Shown: one piece after another, positions 1 to 5,492 of the stretch
Position numbering within the stretch: the first letter of the stretch is position 1
Layout: each line of letters starts with the position of its first letter
Source: a bacterium
GTDB taxonomy: Bacteria; Bdellovibrionota_C; UBA2361; OMII01
Length of the DNA: 10,558 nt
Assembly: GCA_017853915.1 (NCBI GenBank)
Contig: JAFMIS010000047.1
Coordinates: 1-10,558, forward strand
Reading direction: 5' to 3'
Program-made: the position numbers and the translations under genes
Notes under the pieces: generated by a model
The model's input: the letters and a program-made list of their open reading frames with translations, nothing else
Databases searched by the model: none
What the model was told of the DNA's origin: nothing

Positions 1-70
1 AGGCTGCCGGGAGCTCTCGGTCACTCGGAGGTCTTAAGGCACTAAAGTCCAATTCTATCGTGTTGTTTTT

Positions 71-664
71 ATGGCCCATGATTCTGCGGTGGAGATGTTT
101 GTTGGTGGCCTCGTTATCGATCCTGCTACCCAAGCGCCGATAGTCGTCCTGAAGGATGAAACGGGAGAAATAACCTTGCCGATATGGATCGGTATCCCCG
201 AAGCGACGTCAATCGCTAGCGCCATTAAGCAGGTGGCGATGTCTCGCCCTCTTACCCACGATCTCTTTTTCGATCTACTTCTTGAGGTAGGTGTGACTGT
301 TCAACGGGTTGTGATTACCGAGCTACGAGAGTCCACCTATTACGCCGAGCTGGTTTTAGGCCAGGGCGATCGAGTCATGGTGCTAGACGCGCGGCCTAGT
401 GACGCTATCGCCATGGCTCTTCGCGCTTCCGCTCCGATTTACGTCACGCAGGCTGTACTCGACCAAGCCAAGATTGCCTTTGGTGAGAATAACCCTCTGA
501 CGGCGGGAGAGCCCGCTCAGCGGGAAGCTCAGGTTGAGGAGGGCCAAGGAGAGGGAGAGGAGCTTGTCGATCAGGAATCGAAAGATTTCCGCTCGATCGA
601 CAAAGACAAGTGGGAAGAGCTCTTGAGCAATCTAGATCCTAAAGATTTTAAATATAAGATGTAA
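71..664 (+). CDS. DUF151 / bifunctional nuclease (BFN) family protein
   Basis: The 197-residue product has the DUF151 fold in residues 8-137. It shows an opening strand pair (GGLVIDP, then PIVVLKDETGEITLPIWIG), the central E-A-x-x-I-A helix, a TYYAELVL strand and the signature DARPSDAIAMALR at about residues 107-119. Bacterial and plant members have been reported as nucleases, but most bacterial copies are untested, so activity here is inferred from family. After the domain comes a 25-residue Glu/Gln/Gly-rich acidic linker, then a Lys/Asp-rich tail ending in DFKYKM. The start codon lacks a clear ribosome binding site (upstream is a T-run), and an in-frame TAA at 35-37 excludes a longer start. 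ATG codons at 77 and 95 are alternatives. In many proteobacteria this gene follows miaB; whether the first 45 bases hold the end of such a gene cannot be decided here. Family call firm, biochemical role not. Confidence 0.9.
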   Translation: MAHDSAVEMFVGGLVIDPATQAPIVVLKDETGEITLPIWIGIPEATSIASAIKQVAMSRPLTHDLFFDLLLEVGVTVQRVVITELRESTYYAELVLGQGDRVMVLDARPSDAIAMALRASAPIYVTQAVLDQAKIAFGENNPLTAGEPAQREAQVEEGQGEGEELVDQESKDFRSIDKDKWEELLSNLDPKDFKYKM

Positions 665-721
665 GGGCGCCCGGTTATCAATCGAAATTGATTTAATTGG
701 AGGGCGCCCAGGTCGGGCGCC
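665..721 (+). repeat. Three GGGCGCC(C) copies forming competing hairpins
   Basis: Directly after the DUF151 stop codon, the self-complementary octamer GGGCGCCC occurs at 665-672 and 702-709, and GGGCGCC at 715-721. Copies one and two can enclose a perfect inner hairpin (ATCAAT-CGAA-ATTGAT, 677-692). Copies two and three can instead form a 7-bp stem with a 5-base loop (703-709 with 715-721). No T-run follows either stem, so a classical intrinsic terminator is not supported. It may act as a 3'-end stabiliser, an attenuator or a protein-binding palindrome. The pairing is read directly from sequence; function is inference. Confidence 0.6.
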
Positions 722-788
722 GTTATGTCGCGAATCACGGCGCATCCGGGAGATCAGTAGTTTCTTTCGGGCCTACAACGAGGCGCAT

Positions 789-812
789 GGGGCGGAGCTC
801 TGTATCCGCCCC
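789..812 (+). other. GC-rich hairpin, possible Rho-assisted terminator
   Basis: GGGGCGGA (789-796) and TCCGCCCC (805-812) are perfect reverse complements with an 8-base loop. The stem could be extended by a G-U and an A-U pair. The following bases are GTACAAGG, so there is no U-tract; an intrinsic terminator is therefore unproven. It lies between the DUF151 gene and the YfgM-like gene and may separate their transcripts. Confidence 0.35.
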
Positions 813-842
813 GTACAAGGCGCGCACGGAACCGGGCGCTCC

Positions 843-864
843 CTCACATATCATGTGTTGTGAG
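843..864. promoter_or_regulatory. Operator-like inverted repeat CTCACA-N10-TGTGAG
   Basis: The arms CTCACA (843-848) and TGTGAG (859-864) are perfect inverted repeats separated by ten bases. A smaller nested repeat, CACAT-ATC-ATGTG, occupies 845-857. Repeats of this size and spacing commonly bind dimeric helix-turn-helix regulators. It lies about 155 bases before the GTG of the next gene. No flanking promoter could be recognised, so a regulatory role is inference only. Confidence 0.3.
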
Positions 865-1019
865 GTTTTATGTCGTCATATGGCCCTATCAATCCCATTC
901 GAGGCCCGAATATCCCATACATACGGTAGCTGAGAGGGGGTATCTGTTAGTTGTTGCTGTACATTTTCGCTCTGGTTTGGTACCACCGACATACCAACAC
1001 GTATTGGAGAACCTAGCTT

Positions 1020-1850
1020 GTGAGCACATCGGCCCCTGTATCCAACGAACCTCGTAATTCCGATTCAAGACCCTCGGCTCGTAATATATTTGAGGATCCT
1101 GCTATAAGCGAGGCCGCCAAGAATGACGCGTTTGTGCGGTTTGTATCAAAACATTGGCGCTCGTCTGGCCTTACTCTGTTGGCGATCGTGGCGGCGATTG
1201 TTGCCTACCAGATATTTATGTCCACCGCGCTGCAGAAGCGAGCGCAGGCTACAGGATCGCTGACCGACATTCAGGAAGCGTATCAGGCTCTGACTAATCA
1301 GTTGGATGAGAAAGCGACCCTGGAGCGAGACCTAACTGCCGCGACAGATGAAAAAGTGAAGGCAGAGCTCTCTCAAAAAATCGAAGCGGAAAAGAAAGAT
1401 CTGGATACGTCGAGAGAGAAGATAAACCTCATGATTTCATCTCTTGATTCATCCCAGCCATTTCAGAGGCTGGCGGCACTCTATCGTGGGCTTGTAGCGG
1501 CAAAGTTTGGCGATTTTGACACGGCTCGGGCGAGCCTTAGTGAGGTCTCATGGCAACAGGTGGGATCGCCAAACTCCTCGGAGCGAGCCGTGGCGGAGGT
1601 GGTCGCGTTTGGATTGTCAAAATCCTTGTTGCAGACCGAAAAATATCGGAGTGAGGCCCAAGCATCGCTTGAGCAGATCGCGAGACAGGGGACTCTTGTT
1701 CCAGTTGAGGCCGTGCGCCTCTTAGCAGCATCTGCTGCTACTCCGGAAGAGAAAAAATTGGCGCACGATGTGGGCGAGGATGTCAAAAAGCGCTACCCGA
1801 GTGTAACTCAATATCTTTCGGAAGTAGGGGAAGGGGTCGCGACTCCTTAA
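1020..1850 (+). CDS. YfgM-like single-pass membrane protein with TPR-type C-terminal domain
   Basis: The 276-residue protein starts at a GTG nine bases after GGAGA (1006-1010). Residues 1-40 are polar and presumably cytoplasmic. Residues 49-68 form one membrane segment preceded by a basic patch (FVSKHWRSSG). Residues 83-135 are heptad-like and highly charged (Lys/Glu/Asp), suggesting a coiled coil. Residues 146-270 are Ala-rich helices with TPR-like spacing (FQRLAALYRGLVAAKFGDFDTARASL). The architecture (short cytosolic N-terminus, one membrane helix, periplasmic helical repeats) resembles the TPR_21/YfgM family, which in E. coli associates with SecYEG and periplasmic chaperones. The coiled-coil insert is not typical of E. 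coli YfgM. Its partners here are unknown, and no neighbouring gene suggests one. Family assignment is by pattern and moderate; a lone membrane-anchored coiled-coil scaffold is an alternative. Confidence 0.75.
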   Translation: MSTSAPVSNEPRNSDSRPSARNIFEDPAISEAAKNDAFVRFVSKHWRSSGLTLLAIVAAIVAYQIFMSTALQKRAQATGSLTDIQEAYQALTNQLDEKATLERDLTAATDEKVKAELSQKIEAEKKDLDTSREKINLMISSLDSSQPFQRLAALYRGLVAAKFGDFDTARASLSEVSWQQVGSPNSSERAVAEVVAFGLSKSLLQTEKYRSEAQASLEQIARQGTLVPVEAVRLLAASAATPEEKKLAHDVGEDVKKRYPSVTQYLSEVGEGVATP

Positions 1851-1971
1851 TGCGAAAACGAGTGGCAGGCGCAGAGCCTAAACTGCTACAATATCTCAAG
1901 GCATAGTGTTGTGCGGCCCGATGTGCTCGTTGGGTTGTTGTATTGATGAGTAGAGCACGTCGCCAAGCTAT

Positions 1972-1985
1972 GACGCCTAGGCGTC
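1972..1985. promoter_or_regulatory. Perfect 14-base palindrome GACGCCTAGGCGTC
   Basis: The sequence is exactly self-complementary and ends four bases before the ribosome binding site GAGGG (1990-1994) of the secreted-protein gene. A dimeric repressor bound here would block transcription or translation initiation; alternatively the RNA could fold on itself. It is read directly; its role is inferred from its position. A possible -10 (TACAAT, 1887-1892) lies about 80 bases upstream, but its -35 is poor. Confidence 0.4.
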
Positions 1986-2003
1986 TTCAGAGGGATAGTC
2001 ATC

Positions 2004-2387
2004 ATGAGGATTCGTGAGTGGTCCGCGCAGTTTATTATGGCGCTTGGTGTCTGCGGTATTATATCCACTTTCAATGTGCCTCAAGAGGCTGGGGCTCAAT
2101 CGAAGCCCCTAGTTCAGGCGGAAGAGACTCAGGCTGCTGTAAACACCGCAGCAGCAGAGCAAAAAGAGAAAATATTCCGGACCGAGCTTAACCGTGCGTA
2201 TATGAACTGCTTGTTGCAGATAGATGAGGATTTGCAGGCTTTGGTCAGAAATCCAAAGGCTCGATCGAGTGAGCTGCAGGCGAAACGTGATTTCTGTGAG
2301 AATCGGAAAAAAGATTGTTTGGGAACTAGACACGATGATCCAAATTGCAAGATCTTTCTCGAGGATTACGGCGACGATGTTGAGTAG
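2004..2387 (+). CDS. Small secreted four-cysteine protein, function unknown
   Basis: I do not recognise a family. The 127-residue product begins with an N-terminal signal peptide: basic MRIREW, a hydrophobic core at about residues 9-23, and a likely signal peptidase I site after A29-G30-A31. The mature protein opens with an Ala/Gln/Glu-rich helical stretch (residues 38-56). It then has a charged helical domain with four cysteines (C69, C98, C105, C115), which could form two disulfides in an oxidising compartment. It ends in an acidic DYGDDVE tail. The start is well supported: GAGGG lies nine bases upstream. The stop codon is 21 bases before the HMG-CoA-lyase-like gene, so cotranscription is likely, although a periplasmic protein and a cytosolic lyase have no obvious shared task. 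Real gene likely; role unknown. Confidence 0.75.
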   Translation: MRIREWSAQFIMALGVCGIISTFNVPQEAGAQSKPLVQAEETQAAVNTAAAEQKEKIFRTELNRAYMNCLLQIDEDLQALVRNPKARSSELQAKRDFCENRKKDCLGTRHDDPNCKIFLEDYGDDVE

Positions 2388-2408
2388 CAGCCGGACGCAG
2401 GTGATTCG

Positions 2409-3329
2409 ATGACCACCAATCAATTCCCTCGGAAAATAAAGATTCGAGAGGTGGGGCCGCGGGAGGGATTTCAGTCTCTCTCTCAAATAGTCTCAACGGA
2501 TAATAAATGTGAACTTATCAGCGCGCTGGTCAGTGCGAGTGTCAAAGAGATTGAGGTTACGTCGTTCGTTCGGCCAGATAAGGTGCCTCAATTGAGCGAT
2601 GCGGAGGAGTTAGCGAAGAGGTTACCTCCGAATCAGGGAGGTAGGTATACAGCCCTGTATCTTAATCAGCGTGGTTTCGAACGAGCTGAGGCCACTGGGG
2701 CTTTTCAAAATGATGGATGGTTTTATACCTCTCCGAGCGCCACCTTTTTGCAGCATAATAATAACGCGCGGATTGAAGATCTGTTGAGCGAGTTGCCAGG
2801 CTGGGTGAGTTTATTCCGGTCGCGTCAGAAGAGTTCGATGTGCCTTATGGTATCCAATGCATTTGGGTGCGCCTATGAGGGAGAGATAGCTCCGAAAGCG
2901 GTGTTAGGTATCGTGGAGCGTTATGTCTCAGTATTAGCTTCTTTAGGAGCTTCGCTTAACGAAGTGTGTTTGGCTGATACGGTTGGCATGGCCCATCCTA
3001 AGTCTCTTGAGCGGTGTATCTCCTCAGTGCGCTCCTTGGGCATCCCAGTTTCCCTCCATCTCCACGATACCCGTGGGTTGGGGATTACCAATTCCTATGT
3101 TGCTTTGCAGCTGGGAATCACCACCTTCGAAACCTCAATTGGGGGCATCGGTGGATGCCCTTTTACTCCTGGGGCTGCTGGTAATGTGGCTACCGAGGAT
3201 ATGGTATACCTCTGCAATACCCTTGGGATTGAGACCGGGCTCGTGTGGCAAGAGGTGGCCAAAGCCGCTCGGGTGGCCGAGAGGATCATAGGTAAGCCCC
3301 TCCCCGGTCGTGTATATAAAACGATCTAG
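2409..3329 (+). CDS. Hydroxymethylglutaryl-CoA lyase-family enzyme
   Basis: The 306-residue protein is a full-length DRE-TIM barrel aldolase of the HMG-CoA lyase family. HMG-CoA lyase splits 3-hydroxy-3-methylglutaryl-CoA into acetoacetate and acetyl-CoA, the last step of leucine degradation. Visible motifs in order: VGPREGFQ (residues 15-22), EVTSFVRPDKVPQ (49-61), LADTVGMAHP (188-197), LHLHDTRG (216-223, with the metal-ligand histidines H217 and H219), and the cysteine loop GCPFTPGAAGNVATED (249-264, catalytic Cys250 and Asn259). The family's usual Arg-Asp pair is Arg-Glu here (R18-E19); in the human enzyme that Asp binds metal. Related lyases with branched 3-hydroxyacyl-CoA substrates share this scaffold, so the exact substrate is open. 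The ATG is preceded by AGG at seven bases. The PduO gene in the window would suit the same acyl-CoA catabolism but is not adjacent. Confidence 0.88.
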   Translation: MTTNQFPRKIKIREVGPREGFQSLSQIVSTDNKCELISALVSASVKEIEVTSFVRPDKVPQLSDAEELAKRLPPNQGGRYTALYLNQRGFERAEATGAFQNDGWFYTSPSATFLQHNNNARIEDLLSELPGWVSLFRSRQKSSMCLMVSNAFGCAYEGEIAPKAVLGIVERYVSVLASLGASLNEVCLADTVGMAHPKSLERCISSVRSLGIPVSLHLHDTRGLGITNSYVALQLGITTFETSIGGIGGCPFTPGAAGNVATEDMVYLCNTLGIETGLVWQEVAKAARVAERIIGKPLPGRVYKTI

Positions 3330-3411
3330 CAGGGCGGACCTGTCTTGTAGTGTGCCCAAAGCCACCGAGGATGGCTTACGCGCACTTAATCAGCCTACTT
3401 ACGATGATATC

Positions 3412-3429
3412 GATTCGCGGATACGAATC
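3412..3429. repeat. Inverted repeat GATTCG-N6-CGAATC with A-tract
   Basis: A 6-bp perfect stem with a six-base loop, followed on the plus strand by A residues at 3430-3436. A plus-strand terminator would need Ts, so it does not qualify. On the minus strand the T-run precedes the stem. An operator next to an A-tract, or an upstream promoter element, is possible. Confidence 0.3.
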
Positions 3430-3465
3430 AAAAAAATAAGCTATAGTGATGTGAGTCAAAAGGCT

Positions 3466-3482
3466 TGCCAGGTTCACTGGCA
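3466..3482. promoter_or_regulatory. Operator-like inverted repeat TGCCAG-N5-CTGGCA
   Basis: Perfect 6-bp arms (3466-3471 and 3477-3482) around GTTCA. It lies 55 bases upstream of the ATG with the strong ribosome binding site at 3538 and overlaps a TTGCCA that resembles a -35, but no matching -10 is present at 16-18 bases. Regulatory function is inferred from form and position only. Confidence 0.3.
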
Positions 3483-3537
3483 CGGACTTTTGCATACCCC
3501 TGTAGAATAGGATGGCTCGAATGCGAGGAAGGTGAAT

Positions 3538-3729
3538 ATGTTGCCGCAATCGGTACTGCGGTTAACCCTTGCCGGAAGAGCCAAGCCGGAGTGTAATGAG
3601 ATTGAAAATGACCCAGAGGATGATTACCTACCTAGTTATGGGCGGTTCTTGTTTGTATGGATAATTTCTTCGTTCCTTATACTGGAAACAAACCTGCGTC
3701 GGTGTGCATCAATGGTCACCGACTCGTGA
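3538..3729 (+). CDS. Candidate 63-residue small protein, or leader of a frameshifted gene
   Basis: This short frame has one of the best ribosome binding sites in the window: GAGGAAGG (3525-3532), five bases before the ATG. The product has a polar half with an acidic patch (residues about 19-30, ending EDDYLP). A hydrophobic run follows (FLFVWIISSFLIL, about residues 37-49), then a short basic tail. It overlaps the next gene by 73 bases in a different frame. Three readings are possible: a genuine small membrane protein translationally coupled to the next gene; a leader whose first part belongs to the next protein through a -1 shift; or a decoy. The hydrophobic half lies in the overlap and may simply be the shadow of the downstream frame. 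No family recognised. Confidence 0.35.
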   Translation: MLPQSVLRLTLAGRAKPECNEIENDPEDDYLPSYGRFLFVWIISSFLILETNLRRCASMVTDS

Positions 3730-3947
3730 TCCTGTGCCACGAAAAGGATATGCTCGAGGACGATTTAGAGCTGCTTGGCGCTGATAGGGTTAAAAAAGTT
3801 AAGTTCGGTAGCTCGGACGTAGAGCAAGAAAAGGTCCTGGGTAAGCTCGCCAAGCAGGTTGATGGAGGGGTCGTCATAGCTCCGACTGGCGTGGATCTAC
3901 GGGAGGTTCTTCGCAATTTAGAAAGTGAACTCCCCTGGCTACAATAA
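3657..3947 (+). CDS. Conserved-looking 96-residue hypothetical protein
   Basis: No family is recognised. The product has a balanced cytosolic composition. Predicted strands are RLVILCH (residues 22-28), VKKVKFG (45-51) and GGVVIAP (70-76); helices are LEDDLELLG (33-41), VEQEKVLGKLAKQV (55-68) and LREVLRNLESEL (81-92). This is a small alpha/beta arrangement with no signal peptide. The ATG has only a weak GGCGG about a dozen bases upstream, and the in-frame TAG at 3633-3635 leaves no alternative upstream start. Translation could therefore depend on coupling to the overlapping ORF with the strong ribosome binding site at 3538, or the gene could have lost its true N-terminus through a frameshift. 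Frame length and composition favour a real gene. Confidence 0.6.
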   Translation: MDNFFVPYTGNKPASVCINGHRLVILCHEKDMLEDDLELLGADRVKKVKFGSSDVEQEKVLGKLAKQVDGGVVIAPTGVDLREVLRNLESELPWLQ

Positions 3948-4072
3948 TTCGCATCACAAGCCCTCGATAGTGCGGCTCCGATAGTTCAGAGAGTTGATCG
4001 TGAAGCGCTCGAAGTGGCGTACGCGCCCGTGATACTTCTGGCGTAGCCGATCTCATGAGGGTATAAGCAGGT

Positions 4073-4088
4073 GGTTCTCGAAAGAACC
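4073..4088 (+). other. Hairpin GGTTCT-CGAA-AGAACC upstream of membrane protein gene
   Basis: A perfect 6-bp stem closed by a CGAA tetraloop, extendable by a T-G wobble and a G-C pair. It lies about 38 bases before the likely start codon of the membrane protein gene, in the 179-base gap that follows the 96-residue gene. No T-run follows, so it is not an intrinsic terminator. Its tetraloop matches that of the inner hairpin at 677-692. It may be a leader structure or an operator. Confidence 0.35.
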
Positions 4089-4126
4089 GCGCAAGCCTTC
4101 GAGAGTTGAGAGTAGCGGATTTTTGT

Positions 4127-5377
4127 ATGGTTGTGGATCCAGCTGTGAAGAATGTGGAATCTGGTAACGTCTACGAGGATCTTAGCCCGTGTAAGATCGC
4201 AGCAGGGCTCATTTACAATGACATAAGTGTCGTTCTGGGCTGTCTCGTCTTTCTCTCAGTGCCCACCATCGTGTTTGCTTTTGGACCTGTGTCGGACCTC
4301 CTGCCGAATTTTAGTGTGCTTTTTCTGGATCGTATGTGTCAGATGGGGGCGATCTCTTTTATAGGGCTGCGTTGGCGGGGCCGCTTACAGTTTGGAAAGG
4401 GGGTTTCTGCAAGCGGCATCTATCTACGTCTGCTTGCATGGGGATTGACGAGCGCGTTGTTAATTGGTGTGCCCCTCGTTGGGTTGTTCGGCAGTGGAAA
4501 CGCCGAGATCGCAGTTTTGTTCTTGGTGCTACTGATCATGGGGCTGGTGTGGAGTGTACGAACATACTTCTACTGTTCACTTGTTCCGCTCCTAGGACTC
4601 GGAGTGATGTCCGGTATTTCGCGAGCTGTGGAGGTCGCAAAGAGGCAGAAGTGGTCGGTAGCTCAAGCCCTGTTATCGCCTCTCGCCGTCACGGTATTAT
4701 TAGTGGCGCTCGCGTCAGTTCCGTTTCCCGATGGTCGGTCCCTTCCTTGGTTGGTGGTAGCATCGTGTCTTGAGGGCACTTTTTGGATACTTAGTGCGTA
4801 CACCTCTCTGGGATATTGCTTGGTGCTGTTACATGAAAGCGAGTGGCAGAGGGCTGGATTGCATCACTATAGACGCGAGAGACTCGCTACCTTGCAAACT
4901 CAGGGGAGGGATGCGCTCGCGCGCTGGCTTCGGCCTCGCTCGGGATTCGCCACGCTCTGTATCGCCCTGTGTGTAATAGCTGGTAATATTGCGCGGCAGT
5001 TGCAACAACCTCCCGCCTGCTCTGTAGCGATAAAGCAGGTCAGATTTGATGATTATTTAATTAATGTCGATCTTTCGGTGGAGGATCCAACCTATCAATT
5101 TCGAGGTTTCATTCCGGCGGCATTTTCGGTTGCTAGTAAGACTGGATTTTCTCAGTCTCAGGGGCTCGTAGCGGCTACCGACAAGCCGGATACTCGAGAG
5201 ATTCTCGCAACATTGAGTGATGGGTCTCCGGGGCCAAGAGTACTACACCTGTCATTTCGTTCTGGTAAGACCGCCTCTGCGCTGCAAGGCGCTGACAACT
5301 TGTGGCTGTGGTATAAGCTGGTTCCCTTAATGCCGCTTCAGGTTTCTGATACTCCAGCACATAGTGGCGCTAACTAA
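4127..5377 (+). CDS. Multi-pass membrane protein of unknown function with soluble C-terminal domain
   Basis: I do not recognise a family. From the ATG at 4127 the protein has 416 residues; a TTG at 4106 would add seven, but neither has a good ribosome binding site and the ATG is preferred. Hydrophobic segments (numbered from the TTG) lie at about 41-60, 70-87, 107-128, 133-150, 152-170, 188-206, 214-242 and 279-296, suggesting seven or eight membrane passes. A basic loop (residues 247-278, several Arg/His) precedes the last helix and is probably cytoplasmic. The last 125 residues are soluble and strand-rich (SVAIKQVRFDDYLINVDLSV ...), so by the positive-inside rule they would lie outside the cytoplasm. 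No catalytic or transport motif is visible. It stands alone between the small hypothetical gene and the phosphatase gene, 115 bases before the latter. Confidence 0.75.
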   Translation: MVVDPAVKNVESGNVYEDLSPCKIAAGLIYNDISVVLGCLVFLSVPTIVFAFGPVSDLLPNFSVLFLDRMCQMGAISFIGLRWRGRLQFGKGVSASGIYLRLLAWGLTSALLIGVPLVGLFGSGNAEIAVLFLVLLIMGLVWSVRTYFYCSLVPLLGLGVMSGISRAVEVAKRQKWSVAQALLSPLAVTVLLVALASVPFPDGRSLPWLVVASCLEGTFWILSAYTSLGYCLVLLHESEWQRAGLHHYRRERLATLQTQGRDALARWLRPRSGFATLCIALCVIAGNIARQLQQPPACSVAIKQVRFDDYLINVDLSVEDPTYQFRGFIPAAFSVASKTGFSQSQGLVAATDKPDTREILATLSDGSPGPRVLHLSFRSGKTASALQGADNLWLWYKLVPLMPLQVSDTPAHSGAN

Positions 5378-5492
5378 CTGAATACAAAAGGTTGAGCAAC
5401 ACAGCAGCAGGCTGTTCAAAATAAGCGTCCAAATACCTACTGAAATACGAAGCTTTGGTCGATATCCAGAGTGTAAGGGATTGTAAGGTTCT

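Larger units (their letters stand above)
722..1019. other. Intergenic stretch with inverted repeats, no convincing gene
   Basis: Short open frames exist here (for example one from 697 to 933), but their products are Arg/Ser/Pro-rich with no domain-like pattern, and I do not call them. The stretch holds two inverted repeats. A GC-rich hairpin lies at 789-812 (8-bp stem GGGGCGGA/TCCGCCCC, 8-base loop). An operator-like repeat lies at 843-864 (CTCACA ... TGTGAG, with CACAT-ATC-ATGTG nested inside it). No tRNA, no other RNA gene and no good sigma-70 promoter were recognised. The length and repeats suggest regulation of the gene at 1020, or an unrecognised small RNA. Confidence 0.4.
3330..3537. 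other. Intergenic stretch with two short inverted repeats
   Basis: No convincing gene is seen. The frame running 3310-3510 overlaps the end of the lyase gene and has no domain-like pattern. Two inverted repeats stand out. GATTCG-CGGATA-CGAATC (3412-3429) is followed directly by seven A residues. TGCCAG-GTTCA-CTGGCA (3466-3482) is operator-like. A TAGAAT at 3503-3508 could be a -10, but nothing resembling a -35 sits at the right distance. The region presumably carries the control signals for the small genes after 3538. Confidence 0.35.

Noticed and set aside
1..45. Possible 3' end of an upstream gene such as miaB
   Set aside because: Two frames reach a stop here (35-37 and 43-45), but the 11-14 residues available are too few to assign.
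697..933. 78-residue plus-strand open frame after the DUF151 gene
   Set aside because: Arg/Ser/Pro-rich with no domain-like pattern; it begins inside the GGGCGCCC repeat region and has no good ribosome binding site.
860..1057. 65-residue plus-strand frame overlapping the start of the YfgM-like gene
   Set aside because: Overlaps a better-supported gene and its product has no recognisable structure.
1863..1892. Possible promoter with TACAAT upstream of the secreted-protein gene
   Set aside because: The -10 is good, but no acceptable -35 lies 16-18 bases upstream.
2109..2486. 125-residue minus-strand frame opposite the secreted protein and lyase start
   Set aside because: It is antisense to two well-supported genes, including the conserved lyase signature, and its hydrophobic composition fits a shadow of the opposite strand.
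3310..3510. 66-residue plus-strand frame overlapping the end of the lyase gene
   Set aside because: No domain pattern; covers inverted repeats that look regulatory.
3948..4105. Possible structured RNA gene in the gap before the membrane protein
   Set aside because: Only one short hairpin could be found and no match to tRNA, SRP RNA or riboswitch patterns that I know.
5392..5422. Possible promoter TTGAGC ... CAAAAT before the SpoIIE-type phosphatase
   Set aside because: The spacing of 19 bases and partial matches are too weak to claim.
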